Source of the DNA: Desulfuromonas sp. AOP6
Lineage (GTDB): Bacteria > Desulfobacterota > Desulfuromonadia > Desulfuromonadales > SZUA-540
Reading direction: 5' to 3'
Assembly (NCBI RefSeq): GCF_009731355.2
Contig: NZ_AP022810.1
Span: 930,001 to 994,000, forward strand
DNA length: 64,000 nt
The position numbers were made by a program, and so were the translations under genes. The notes below the pieces were generated by a model. The model saw only the letters and a program-made list of their open reading frames with translations, searched no databases and was not told where the DNA came from. This document shows, piece after piece, positions 18,652-27,497 of the stretch (within the stretch, counting starts at the first letter, position 1; each line of letters begins with the position of its first letter).

Positions 18652-19422
18652 ATGGATCTGTCAACCATTCTCGGAATTATGGCGGCTTTTGCCCTGATGA
18701 TCTCGGCGATCATGATGGGTGGCTCTATCTTTCTGTTCATCAACATTCCGTCGATCGTTATTGTGATGGGTGGCACTATCGGCGCCACCCTGGTGCATTA
18801 TCCCTTCAAGAATGTTTTCCGGGCCTTTGCTGTTCTTAAGAAAGCTTTTTTTCACAAGAACGAGTCGCCCAACGAGATCATCGCCCGTCTGATCACCCTG
18901 GCCACCAAGGCTCGTAAAGAGGGTATTCTGTCGTTGCAGATGGCCATGAACGACATCGAAGACGCTTTCTTTCTCAAGGGATTGCAGATGGCCGTTGACG
19001 GGCAGGAGCCAGAGACGCTCAAGGAGATGCTCGACCGCGAGATCGAATATATCCAGGAGCGCCACGAAGACGGTGCCGACATTTTTCTGGCCATGGGCAC
19101 CTACGCCCCGGCCATGGGGATGATCGGGACGCTCATCGGCCTGGTGCAGATGCTGCAGACCATGGACGATCCTTCCACCATCGGGCCGGCGATGGCCGTG
19201 GCCCTTTTGACCACCTTTTACGGCGCGGTTATCGCCAATGTCATCTGCATTCCCGTGGCCGGTAAGCTCAAGAACCGTTCCCAGTCGGAAGTGCTTCTGA
19301 AAACCCTGATAGCCGAAGGGATGAAGTCGATTCTGGTCGGCGAAAATCCCCGCATCATGGAGCAGAAGCTGCACGCTTTCGTGGCCCCTCAGCTTCGTGA
19401 GAGCAACTTCAACAAGAAGTAG
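18652..19422 (+). CDS. motA: Flagellar motor stator protein MotA
   Basis: MotA forms, with MotB, the ion-conducting stator. The 256 residues carry four membrane segments (about 3-23, 28-48, 150-172, 180-203) and the cytoplasmic loop with charged residues that contacts FliG. The signature GTYAPAMGMIGTLIGLVQMLQTMDDPSTIGPAMAVALLTTFYG is diagnostic. It is the first gene of the long motor-export operon. Ion specificity cannot be read from the sequence. Confidence 0.96.
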   Translation: MDLSTILGIMAAFALMISAIMMGGSIFLFINIPSIVIVMGGTIGATLVHYPFKNVFRAFAVLKKAFFHKNESPNEIIARLITLATKARKEGILSLQMAMNDIEDAFFLKGLQMAVDGQEPETLKEMLDREIEYIQERHEDGADIFLAMGTYAPAMGMIGTLIGLVQMLQTMDDPSTIGPAMAVALLTTFYGAVIANVICIPVAGKLKNRSQSEVLLKTLIAEGMKSILVGENPRIMEQKLHAFVAPQLRESNFNKK

Positions 19423-19448
19423 GGCCCGCGCGGCCAAAGGACGATAAC

Positions 19449-20189
19449 GTGGCGAAGAAGCCGAAAAAAAAGCCGGAAGGAGCCCCCGCCTGGATGGTCA
19501 CGTACAGTGACCTGGTGACGCTGCTGCTGACCTTCTTTGTGCTGCTGCTGTCCATGGCGAGTATGGACCGCATCAAATTCAGTGCGGCGTCCAACTCCTT
19601 GAAAGGGGCTTTCGGCATTATGGGCGGGAAGCAGCAGACGGAGATCGCGCCGCCCGCCATCATCGATTTTTCGCCCATTGACGATGATCTCTTTCAGCGC
19701 GTCTATAAAAGGATTCTGGAGCAGCTTAACCGCCTGCGTCTGGACAAAACCATCACCCTGGTGAAGGATCGGGGTGCCATTGTCCTGCGGGTCAACGAGG
19801 CTATTCTTTTCGATGTGGGCCAGACGGAGGTCAAGCCCGAGGCCTATCCGGTGCTGCGCAAAGTGGCGGACATGGTGCGTCCCCTGCCCATGAAGCTGCG
19901 CGTGGAGGGACACACGGACAATGTGCCGGTCGCTACCGGCCAGCGAACCAACTGGGATATTTCCGTGCAGCGAGCCGTGTCGGTCCTCAAATTCCTGCAG
20001 CAGGAAGACCTCTTCCCTCTCGATCGCATGGCGGCCGTGGGCTACGGCGAGCAAAAGCCTCTCGCCCCCAACGATTCGGACGAAAACCGCGCCCTGAATC
20101 GGCGTGTCGAATTCGTTCTGGAAAGCATGGGCAAGCACCAGGAAAAGTTGCCCTATCTCATTGATGCCAAGGATCAGATGCCTTTTTAA
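19449..20189 (+). CDS. motB: Flagellar motor stator protein MotB
   Basis: MotB anchors the stator to peptidoglycan. The 246-residue protein starts at a GTG (19449) after AAAGGA. It has one N-terminal membrane helix with the ion-binding Asp21 in WMVTYSDLVTLLLTFFVLL. A plug/linker region leads to the C-terminal OmpA-like peptidoglycan-binding domain (VEGHTDNVPVA, NWDISVQRAVSVLKFL, ALNRRVEFVLE). Confidence 0.96.
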   Translation: MAKKPKKKPEGAPAWMVTYSDLVTLLLTFFVLLLSMASMDRIKFSAASNSLKGAFGIMGGKQQTEIAPPAIIDFSPIDDDLFQRVYKRILEQLNRLRLDKTITLVKDRGAIVLRVNEAILFDVGQTEVKPEAYPVLRKVADMVRPLPMKLRVEGHTDNVPVATGQRTNWDISVQRAVSVLKFLQQEDLFPLDRMAAVGYGEQKPLAPNDSDENRALNRRVEFVLESMGKHQEKLPYLIDAKDQMPF

Positions 20190-20210
20190 ACTGCACAAGG
20201 GAGTAAGTGT

Positions 20211-20720
20211 ATGGCCAAAAAAGATATGGAACAGACAGAGCAGCCTGAAGGGAAGAAAAGCAAACTGCCCCTGATTCTGGCTATTGTGGGCGGGTTGATC
20301 CTGCTCGGCGGTGTCGGGGTTGGTGCCTATTTTCTGGGGGCCAGCGGGAAAGAGCAGGCTCCTGAGGATGCCGTGATCGCATCTTCGACGCCAGCCCAAA
20401 AGGCCCCGGCGGGCAAAATCGGTCCCATGGTCGACGTCTCTGGTTTCATTATCAATATCCTCGATCGTGACGAGATCCGCTATCTCAAGGCTGCCATCAC
20501 TCTTGAGGCGGACAGCGAGGCGGGGGCCCTGGAGCTCCAGGAGCGGCAGGCCCAGGTCCGTGACGCCATCCTGTTGCTCGTCGGCAACAAGACCTTCGAT
20601 GAACTGCGCGACCTGCAGGGCAAAATGCAGCTGCGCTCCGAGTTGATTGCCCAGATCAACACCATGTTGCAGCAGGGCCAGGTCAAGAATATCTACTTTA
20701 CCGACTTCGTCGTCCAGTAA
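20211..20720 (+). CDS. fliL: Flagellar basal body-associated protein FliL
   Basis: FliL encircles and supports the stator. The 169 residues have a charged cytoplasmic N-terminus, one membrane helix (LPLILAIVGGLILLGGVGVGAYFL) and a periplasmic domain with the family features DVSGFIINILDRDEIRYLKAAITLE and LRSELIAQINTMLQQGQVKNIYFTDFVVQ. It is located between motB and fliM, as usual. Confidence 0.94.
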   Translation: MAKKDMEQTEQPEGKKSKLPLILAIVGGLILLGGVGVGAYFLGASGKEQAPEDAVIASSTPAQKAPAGKIGPMVDVSGFIINILDRDEIRYLKAAITLEADSEAGALELQERQAQVRDAILLLVGNKTFDELRDLQGKMQLRSELIAQINTMLQQGQVKNIYFTDFVVQ

Positions 20721-20756
20721 CGGCTGCCCGTCGGGCATAGCAGCAAGGGGTCCTTC

Positions 20757-21770
20757 GTGGAACGCATCCTGACCAAAGACGAAATTGCCGAACTCCTCTC
20801 CGCCGTACGCGACGGGGATCTCGACACCGAGCTCGATTCGGAGGAGACACCGCAGCAGAAGCGGGCTGTCAGCCGGATCGATCTGGTTGGTGCCGGTGGG
20901 GCGGGGCGCTATCGCATCAATAATTTCGACATCATTCTCGATGCCTTCACCCGCAATTACAGCCTGTCCCTCTCCAGTCGCCTGCAGCGGTCGGTGACCA
21001 TCAAGCGGGGCAAGCTCGACTACCTGGAGTTTGATCCCTTTGTGCAGCAGCTTGGCGACCACAACGCCATCGGGGTCATCAAACTTGATCCGCTGAAAAG
21101 TGCCGGTCTGTTCGTTTTTGATGGCTCCCTTTCCTTCTCTTTTCTCGAAGCCATGCTCGGCGGTTCTTCCGACGTCAAACCTATGGCGCTGTCCCGTTCA
21201 CTGACAGCCATCGAGATGAATGTCCTGCGGGGGCTCATGCTAGACGCCTGCGGCGACATGCAGAAGGCTTTTCGGCCACTGGAAGAGCTGACGGTGACCC
21301 TGGTCAATATCGAGGCGAGTTCACGCATGGTCAACATCGTGGCCCCCGATACGGATGTCATGGCGGCTGAGTTCGATGTCACCGTCGACAAGACGCCGGG
21401 CAAGATTACCCTGATGATTCCCTTCTTTTCGCTGGAGCCTTTCCGCGAGAAGCTCAAGGACGGCATTCTGGCCATTACCTCTCTGCGCGGCGACGATTGG
21501 AAGTCTACGCTGCAGAGCGATCTGGCTCGCCTGAAGGCCAATGTCACCGGCCAGTTTGCCGAGATATCCCTGTCGGTGCGGGATATCCTGAATTTTCAGG
21601 CCGGAGACATTATTGACCTGGGCTGTGAACCGAACAGCCCCATCCGCCTGCTGGTGGAAAATAAACCGAAATTCGAGGGCATGGTAGGCGCGCGCAACGG
21701 GAAAAAAGCCGTCCGCGTCACCAGCCGGATTATCCCAGAGGGAGTGCACGATGGAAAAGACAGAGAATAA
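20757..21770 (+). CDS. fliM: Flagellar motor switch protein FliM
   Basis: FliM is the CheY-P receptor of the C ring. It starts at GTG 20757. The 337 residues begin ERILTKDEIAELLSAVRDGD, the conserved N-terminal element that binds CheY-P in homologues but here in a form (LTKDEIAELL) lacking the classical LSQ-DID wording. The middle domain includes NNFDIILDAFTRNYSLSLSSRLQ, and the C-terminal SpoA domain includes ISLSVRDILNFQAGDIIDLG. It overlaps fliN by 20 bases. Confidence 0.95.
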   Translation: MERILTKDEIAELLSAVRDGDLDTELDSEETPQQKRAVSRIDLVGAGGAGRYRINNFDIILDAFTRNYSLSLSSRLQRSVTIKRGKLDYLEFDPFVQQLGDHNAIGVIKLDPLKSAGLFVFDGSLSFSFLEAMLGGSSDVKPMALSRSLTAIEMNVLRGLMLDACGDMQKAFRPLEELTVTLVNIEASSRMVNIVAPDTDVMAAEFDVTVDKTPGKITLMIPFFSLEPFREKLKDGILAITSLRGDDWKSTLQSDLARLKANVTGQFAEISLSVRDILNFQAGDIIDLGCEPNSPIRLLVENKPKFEGMVGARNGKKAVRVTSRIIPEGVHDGKDRE

Positions 21771-22089
21771 AGACTCCAAAGCCGCCGCCGCAGAGACAGC
21801 GGACGAGAGCGCCGCGTCAAAGAAAGAACTGCGCAATCTCGACTTTCTGCTCGATGTCCCTTTGCAGCTTTCCGTCGAGGTAGGGCGGTCCAAGCTGCTC
21901 ATCAAAGACCTGCTGCAGGTGCGGGAGGGCTCCGTCATCGAACTGGACAAACTGGCCGGGGAACCCCTGGACGTCTATGTCAACTCGCGCCTTATCGCCC
22001 GGGGCGAGGCGGTCATGGTCAACGACAAGTTCGGCCTGCGACTGACGGACGTGGTCAGCCCTGCCGAGCGCATCGAGAAGCTGGGCTGA
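21751..22089 (+). CDS. fliN: Flagellar motor switch protein FliN
   Basis: FliN completes the C ring and docks FliH. The 112 residues have a charged N-terminal tail and a SpoA domain: LDVPLQLSVEVGRSKLLIKDLLQVREGSVIELDKLAGEPLDVYVN and IARGEAVMVNDKFGLRLTDV, all standard for FliN. The short form without a CheC-like extension matches proteobacteria. Confidence 0.96.
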   Translation: MEKTENKDSKAAAAETADESAASKKELRNLDFLLDVPLQLSVEVGRSKLLIKDLLQVREGSVIELDKLAGEPLDVYVNSRLIARGEAVMVNDKFGLRLTDVVSPAERIEKLG

Positions 22090-22094
22090 ACACC

Positions 22095-22472
22095 ATGCTG
22101 AGGCTTCTTTCTTTTCCCGTTCTGTGGCTCTGGCCTTCCCTGGCACTGGCTGCCGAATCTGGCAGTCTGTTGGCCTCTTCTCTGAAAATGCTGGCGGCTT
22201 TGGGCGTCGTCTTGGGGTTGGTGCTGCTGCTCTATGCGGCCAGCCGAAAGGGATTCGGTTTTCTGCCGGCCGCCAAAGGGGGGGCGATTAAGATCATCGA
22301 GATGCGTCATCTGGCTCCGCGCAAGGCCATCTGTCTGGTGGAAATTCGCGGCCGGGAGTTCCTGCTCGGTGTCGGCAGTGAACGGGTCGAGCTGCTGACG
22401 CCTCTGGGCCCTAAAGAACGGCAGCACTCTTTTGAGGAGAACCTGCGCACCGAAATCGAGAGCGGTCAATGA
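22095..22472 (+). CDS. fliO: Flagellar biosynthetic protein FliO
   Basis: FliO assists assembly of the FliP ring. The 125 residues have a hydrophobic leader (LSFPVLWLWPSLALA), a membrane helix (MLAALGVVLGLVLLLYAASR) and a cytoplasmic domain with IKIIEMRHLAPRKAICLVEIRGREFLLGV, the FliO pattern. Its end overlaps the fliP start by four bases (ATGA). Confidence 0.92.
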   Translation: MLRLLSFPVLWLWPSLALAAESGSLLASSLKMLAALGVVLGLVLLLYAASRKGFGFLPAAKGGAIKIIEMRHLAPRKAICLVEIRGREFLLGVGSERVELLTPLGPKERQHSFEENLRTEIESGQ

Positions 22473-23209
22473 AGACGCGGTTTTTGTGGCTGCTTGCCAT
22501 CCTGCTTTTGCTGCCGGCCCTGGTGCAGGCCGCACCGCTGCCGACCATCACCTTCGGGGTAGCCGACGCCGAAAGTCCCCAACAGGTTTCCACCGCCATG
22601 CAGGTGCTGCTGCTTCTCACCATCCTGTCCATGGCGCCGGCCATCCTGCTCATGACCACGGCCTTCACCCGCATCGTCATCGTGCTGTCCTTTGTGCGTC
22701 AGGCCATGGGGACGCAGGGGATGCCGCCCAACCAGATCATCATCGGGCTGGCTCTTTTCCTGACTCTTTTCATCATGGCGCCGGTCTACAACCAGGTCAA
22801 CGATACAGCCCTGCAGCCCTATCTGGCCGAGACCATCAGCCAGGAGCAGGCTCTTGACCTGGCCCTGGTTCCCGTGCGCGAATTCATGTTCGCCCACACG
22901 GACGAAAAGGACCTGGCGCTGCTCATGGAGATCGCCAAGCAGCCGACCCCCGAAACGCGCACCGACATTTCGACCCTGAGCCTGATTCCCGCGTTCATGC
23001 TTTCCGAACTCAAGCGGGCCTTCCAGATGGGCTTCATGATCTTCATCCCCTTTCTGGTCATCGACATGGTCGTCGCCTCGGTGCTCATGTCCATGGGGAT
23101 GATGATGCTGCCGCCGATTATTATTTCACTCCCTTTCAAGCTTCTTCTCTTTGTCCTGGTCGATGGCTGGGCCCTGGTGGTCGGCTCGCTGGTACAGAGT
23201 TTCTATTGA
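22469..23209 (+). CDS. fliP: Flagellar export gate protein FliP
   Basis: FliP forms the pentameric core of the export gate. The 246-residue product has a cleavable signal peptide (LWLLAILLLLPALVQAA) and the strongly conserved segments TAFTRIVIVLSFVRQAMGTQGMPPNQIIIGLALFLT and LIPAFMLSELKRAFQMGFMIFIPFLVIDMVVASVLMSMGMMMLPP. Coupled to fliO by overlap. Confidence 0.97.
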   Translation: MKTRFLWLLAILLLLPALVQAAPLPTITFGVADAESPQQVSTAMQVLLLLTILSMAPAILLMTTAFTRIVIVLSFVRQAMGTQGMPPNQIIIGLALFLTLFIMAPVYNQVNDTALQPYLAETISQEQALDLALVPVREFMFAHTDEKDLALLMEIAKQPTPETRTDISTLSLIPAFMLSELKRAFQMGFMIFIPFLVIDMVVASVLMSMGMMMLPPIIISLPFKLLLFVLVDGWALVVGSLVQSFY

Positions 23210-23221
23210 CGGAAGTCCGGG

Positions 23222-23257
23222 TCTCAGGCGGCAGGGATGATGCCCGACCGCCTGAGA
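23222..23257 (+). other. Intercistronic hairpin between fliP and fliQ
   Basis: TCTCAGGCGG (23222-23231) and CCGCCTGAGA (23248-23257) form a perfect ten-pair stem around a 16-base loop, in a 70-base gap that is long for this tightly packed operon. No T-run follows. It may act as a stability or partial attenuation element setting FliP and FliQ amounts; this is inference. Confidence 0.55.
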
Positions 23258-23279
23258 ACCGCGTTCCTCGGGAAATACC

Positions 23280-23549
23280 ATGACTCCGGAATTCGTTGTT
23301 GACATAGGCCGCCAGGCGGTAGAGACGGTTTTGCTTATGGCCGCCCCCATGCTGCTGGCCGCCCTGATCATCGGTCTGCTCATCAGTATTTTTCAGGCCG
23401 CCACGCAGATTAACGAGCAGACCATGACCTTTATCCCCAAAATCGTGGCGGTACTGGTGACCCTGCTTATCTTCGCCCCCTGGATGATCAAAATCATGCT
23501 CGCCTTCACGCTGGGCATCTTTGAAGGGCTGGCCACTGTCGGAGGCTGA
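23280..23549 (+). CDS. fliQ: Flagellar export gate protein FliQ
   Basis: FliQ is a small two-helix membrane subunit of the export gate. The 89 residues include VVDIGRQAVETVLLMAAPMLLAALIIGLLISIFQAATQINEQTMTFIPKI, the hallmark of the family, with membrane segments near 15-37 and 53-75. Confidence 0.96.
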   Translation: MTPEFVVDIGRQAVETVLLMAAPMLLAALIIGLLISIFQAATQINEQTMTFIPKIVAVLVTLLIFAPWMIKIMLAFTLGIFEGLATVGG

Positions 23550-23557
23550 GAAACGCT

Positions 23558-24334
23558 GTGGAACTGCCGCTCATCCCCGTGGAACAATTTCAGAGCTTTT
23601 TGATCTGCCTGGCTCGGGTCGGCGCCCTGATCGCCGCCCTGCCCGTCTTCAGCGGTGGCCAGACTCCCATGCAGCTGCGCGTCGGCCTGGCGGTGATGGT
23701 CTCTTTGCTGGTCTACCCTGTCGTCGCTCCCTACATTCCGGCCCAATCTTTTCATCCTGTCAGTCTGGCTGTGCTGGTGACGGGGGAGACCCTTTTCGGC
23801 GTCCTTGTGGCCATCATCGCTCGCCTCATCTTCACGGCAGCGGAATTCGGTGGCACCATCATCGGTTTCCAGATGGGGTTTGCCGCCGCCAACGTCTTCG
23901 ATCCGCAGAACCAGCGGCAGATCGCCCTCATCTCCCAGCTGCAGAACGTCTTCGCCATTCTCGTTTTTCTGGCGCTGGACATTCACCACATTTTTCTGCG
24001 GGCCATTGTCTACTCCTATGAACTGCTGCCGCCGGGCGGTGTCGATTTCTCCGGCGAGGCCGTCCCCTACCTGATGACCCTGACCTCGGGGATGTTTGTG
24101 CTGGCGGTGAAATTCAGCGCGCCCATCCTGGCCGTGCTGCTGCTCTCCAGTTTTGTGCTGGGGATTCTCTCCAGAGTGTTCCCCCAGCTCAACGTGTTCA
24201 TGATTTCCTTCCCGGTCAATATCGGCCTCTCGCTTATTGTCATGGGACTGACCCTCAATGTGCTGGTTTCGATGCTGGGACGCGAGTTCAATGCGCTTGG
24301 TGACCGTTTCATGCTGCTTTTTGAGCTGCTTTGA
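23558..24334 (+). CDS. fliR: Flagellar export gate protein FliR
   Basis: FliR caps the FliP5-FliQ4-FliR1 gate. The product is 258 residues from a GTG at 23558 and has about six membrane helices. Conserved parts include FLICLARVGALIAALPVFSGGQTPMQLRVGLAVMVS, EFGGTIIGFQMGFAAANVFDP and VFPQLNVFMISFPVNIGLSLIVMGLTL. It is followed by flhB after eight bases. Confidence 0.96.
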   Translation: MELPLIPVEQFQSFLICLARVGALIAALPVFSGGQTPMQLRVGLAVMVSLLVYPVVAPYIPAQSFHPVSLAVLVTGETLFGVLVAIIARLIFTAAEFGGTIIGFQMGFAAANVFDPQNQRQIALISQLQNVFAILVFLALDIHHIFLRAIVYSYELLPPGGVDFSGEAVPYLMTLTSGMFVLAVKFSAPILAVLLLSSFVLGILSRVFPQLNVFMISFPVNIGLSLIVMGLTLNVLVSMLGREFNALGDRFMLLFELL

Positions 24335-24342
24335 GGTAGGCG

Positions 24343-25407
24343 ATGTCTGAGGACAGCGGTCAGGAAAAAACAGAACAGGCGTCGGATAAGCGGCGCCAGG
24401 AATTTCGTGAAAAAGGGCAGGTAGCCCAGAGCCGTGAAGTGCAGACGGCGGCTCTGTTGACCACCTCGCTGCTGCTCTGGTTCTTTTATGCGCCTCTTTT
24501 CTGGGGGCAGCTCTCCAAGCTGGTGGCGACCTTCTGGCGCAGCGCCGGCGATTTCGAAACGACGCCTCTGTATGTTGTCAATTTGATGACAGCCACCTTC
24601 GGCAAGATGGCCCTGATGCTGGCGCCGCCCCTCATTCTGGTGCTGGTAGCCGGATTTCTCGCCAGTTACCTGCAAATTGGCTGGCTCTTCACCGGTAAGC
24701 CCCTGGTTCCCGATCTCAAGAAGCTCGACCCTATCGAAGGGGCCAAAAAGTTCATTTCCAAACGATCCCTGGTCGAACTTGTCAAATCTTTGGCTAAAGT
24801 CCTGCTGGTCGGGGTTATCGCCTTTCGCGCCATCAGCGCCGAATTCGAACAGGCCCTCTATCTTATCGATATGGATGTCAGCGAAACGGTGCGTTACGTA
24901 GGGCGGGTCGGCGGTTTGGTCCTGCTCAAGAGCAGCGGTGTCCTTATTTTGCTGGCCGTACTCGATTTTTTGTTCGTGCGCTGGGAAATGGAACAGAAAA
25001 TGAAGATGTCCAAGCAGGAGCAGAAAGAAGAGTACAAACAGACGGAAGGCGACCCCTACATCAAGTCGCGCATCCGCTCCATTCAGCAGCAGGTCGCCCG
25101 CAAGCGCATGATGGCCGAGGTGCCCAAGGCAGACGTCATCATCACCAACCCGACCCACCTCTCCATTGCCCTGGCCTACCGGCGCGGGGAGATGGAGGCG
25201 CCGCAGGTGGTGGCCAAGGGCGCCGATCATGTGGCCATGCGCATCCGCGACATTGCTCGCGAGCACAACGTCCCCATGGTGGAAAACGTTCCCGTGGCCC
25301 GGGCGCTGTACAAGGTGGAGGTCGGTCGGGAAATCCCCGAAGAGATGTTCAAAGCCGTGGCCGAAGTACTGGCCTATGTCTATAACATAAAGAGGAACAA
25401 GGGATGA
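24343..25407 (+). CDS. flhB: Flagellar export switch protein FlhB
   Basis: FlhB controls the change of export specificity from hook to filament. The 354 residues begin with the conserved GQEKTEQASDKRRQEFREKGQVAQSRE, then four membrane helices, then the cytoplasmic domain. The autocleavage site NPTH occurs in VIITNPTHLSIALAYRRGE, and the tail IPEEMFKAVAEVLAYVYNIK is typical. Its stop overlaps the flhA start by four bases. A stand-alone paralogue of the C-terminal part is encoded at 52985. Confidence 0.97.
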   Translation: MSEDSGQEKTEQASDKRRQEFREKGQVAQSREVQTAALLTTSLLLWFFYAPLFWGQLSKLVATFWRSAGDFETTPLYVVNLMTATFGKMALMLAPPLILVLVAGFLASYLQIGWLFTGKPLVPDLKKLDPIEGAKKFISKRSLVELVKSLAKVLLVGVIAFRAISAEFEQALYLIDMDVSETVRYVGRVGGLVLLKSSGVLILLAVLDFLFVRWEMEQKMKMSKQEQKEEYKQTEGDPYIKSRIRSIQQQVARKRMMAEVPKADVIITNPTHLSIALAYRRGEMEAPQVVAKGADHVAMRIRDIAREHNVPMVENVPVARALYKVEVGREIPEEMFKAVAEVLAYVYNIKRNKG

Positions 25408-27497
25408 TAAACGTAAGCACGCTCCGCTCGATAAACTTCAAAGAGATGCTGCTGCGCAGCGACATCATGGTCGCTCTGGGCTTGGTGTCCATCCTGTTGG
25501 TGATGATCATCCCGCTGCCGGCCATCCTCCTCGATATCTTCCTCTCCCTCAATATCACCCTGGCCCTGCTCATCATGATCATCAGCCTCTATACCGCCCG
25601 GGCTTTGGATTTCGGTATATTCCCCTCGGTGCTGCTGGCCACCACCCTTTTTCGCCTCTCCCTCAATGTCGCCTCCACCCGGCTTATTCTGCTCAACGGC
25701 GACCAGGGACCGACAGCCGCCGGCTCCGTGATCGCCTCCTTCGGCCAGTTTGTCGTCGGCGGCAACTACGTGGTCGGCATTGTTGTCTTCTCCATCCTCG
25801 TGGTCATCAACTTCATGGTTATCACCAAGGGGGCCGGGCGCGTGGCCGAGGTCGCCGCCCGCTTCACCCTCGACGCCATGCCCGGCAAGCAGATGGCCAT
25901 CGACGCCGATCTCAACGCCGGCCTCGTCGATGAACAGGAGGCCCGTACCCGCCGTAAGGAAATCGCCATGGAGGCCGAGTTCTACGGTGCCATGGATGGT
26001 GCCAGCAAGTTCGTGCGCGGCGACGCCATCGCCGGTATCCTCATCACCCTGATCAATATCGGCGCCGGCTTCATCATCGGCGTCATGCAGAAGGGCATGC
26101 CCATGCTGGAGGCGGCCCAGAACTACACCATCCTCACCGTCGGGGACGGCCTGGTGGGGCAGGTGCCGGCCCTGATCATCTCCACGGCGGCCGGTATTCT
26201 GGTCACCCGCACCGCCGGCGAAGGTGACTTCGGCTCGGATATCAAAAAGCAGTTCTCCCTGCACCCCCGCGCCATCTGGGTGGTCTCCGGTGTATTGCTG
26301 GGCTTTGCCCTCATTCCGGGATTGCCTTTTCTGCCCTTCATGCTCCTCTCCATCGCCCTGGCCTTTCTGGCCTATGGCATTGACAAAAAGGTCAAGGAAG
26401 CCGACCGCGTCGCTCGCCTGCCGGTCGAGCCCGAAACACGCACGGAGGAGAAGGAAGATTATGAGGAGATGTTGGCGGTGGACCTGCTCGAGCTGGAAGT
26501 CGGTTACGGTCTGATCCCCTTCGTCGACGCCGCCCAGGATGGCGAACTGCTGGCCCGCATCCGCTCGACCCGCAAGCAGTTTGCTGTGAGCATGGGTTTC
26601 ATCGTGCCACCGGTGCACATCAAAGACAATCTGCAGCTCAAGCCCAACGAGTACCGCATTCTGCTCAAGGGAGTCTCCATTGCCGGCGGCGAGATGCTTC
26701 CTGGCCATTACCTCGCCATGAACCCGGGCTTGGCCACTGAGAATCTCAAAGGGGTGCAGACGGTGGAACCGGCTTTCGGCCTGCCCGCCACCTGGATCGC
26801 CGAAGACAAGAAAGAACGGGCGCAGATGGCCGGCTACACGGTGGTCGACTGCACCACAGTCATTGCCACCCATATCAGCGAAATCATAAAAAGACACGCC
26901 CACGAGCTGCTTGGCCGGCAAGAGGTACAGAACTTGCTAGATAACCTTGCCAAGAGCTATCCGAAGCTGGTTGAGGAGCTGGTCCCCAACCTGATCAGTC
27001 TGGGGGGCTTCATGCGTATCTTGCAGAATTTATTGCGCGAACAGGTTTCCATAAGGGATCTGCGCACCATCCTGGAAACGGTGGCCGACTGGGCACCCTC
27101 CACGCAGGATGTCGATATGCTGACGGAGCAGGTGCGACAGGCCCTCGGGCGGCAGATCAGCGCCCGTTATGCCCAGGACGACAATGTGCTGCCGCTGCTC
27201 ACCCTCGATCGCAGCGTTGAGGAGACCCTGCAGAAAGCGGTACAGCAGACGGACCAGGGGGCATTTCTCAATATCGATCCGCGTACGGCCCAGTCCATCC
27301 TCGAAGGCTTGAGTGAGAACCTGGGGCGGTTTAGTGGAACCAGTGAACCCGTGCTTTTGTGTCCGCCAACAATCCGACCGCATGTCAAAAGGTTGACCGA
27401 ACGCTATCTGCCGTCGCTGGCGGTCATCTCTCACAATGAGGTGGCCCCTAATCTTAAAGTCAGATCCATCGGAACGGTGAAATTGAATGCAAGTTAA
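25404..27497 (+). CDS. flhA: Flagellar export gate protein FlhA
   Basis: FlhA forms the nonameric cytoplasmic ring that receives export substrates. The 697 residues have eight membrane segments in the first half and the FHIPEP motif region TTLFRLSLNVASTRLILLNGD and VVINFMVITKGAGRVAEVAARFTLDAMPGKQMAIDADLNAGL. The C-terminal cytoplasmic domain (about 350-697) includes MAGYTVVDCTTVIATHISEII. It overlaps flhF by 11 bases. Confidence 0.98.
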   Translation: MINVSTLRSINFKEMLLRSDIMVALGLVSILLVMIIPLPAILLDIFLSLNITLALLIMIISLYTARALDFGIFPSVLLATTLFRLSLNVASTRLILLNGDQGPTAAGSVIASFGQFVVGGNYVVGIVVFSILVVINFMVITKGAGRVAEVAARFTLDAMPGKQMAIDADLNAGLVDEQEARTRRKEIAMEAEFYGAMDGASKFVRGDAIAGILITLINIGAGFIIGVMQKGMPMLEAAQNYTILTVGDGLVGQVPALIISTAAGILVTRTAGEGDFGSDIKKQFSLHPRAIWVVSGVLLGFALIPGLPFLPFMLLSIALAFLAYGIDKKVKEADRVARLPVEPETRTEEKEDYEEMLAVDLLELEVGYGLIPFVDAAQDGELLARIRSTRKQFAVSMGFIVPPVHIKDNLQLKPNEYRILLKGVSIAGGEMLPGHYLAMNPGLATENLKGVQTVEPAFGLPATWIAEDKKERAQMAGYTVVDCTTVIATHISEIIKRHAHELLGRQEVQNLLDNLAKSYPKLVEELVPNLISLGGFMRILQNLLREQVSIRDLRTILETVADWAPSTQDVDMLTEQVRQALGRQISARYAQDDNVLPLLTLDRSVEETLQKAVQQTDQGAFLNIDPRTAQSILEGLSENLGRFSGTSEPVLLCPPTIRPHVKRLTERYLPSLAVISHNEVAPNLKVRSIGTVKLNAS

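Noticed and set aside
19389-21062. Minus-strand open frame across motB, fliL and fliM (557 codons)
   Set aside because: Antisense shadow of three conserved flagellar genes.
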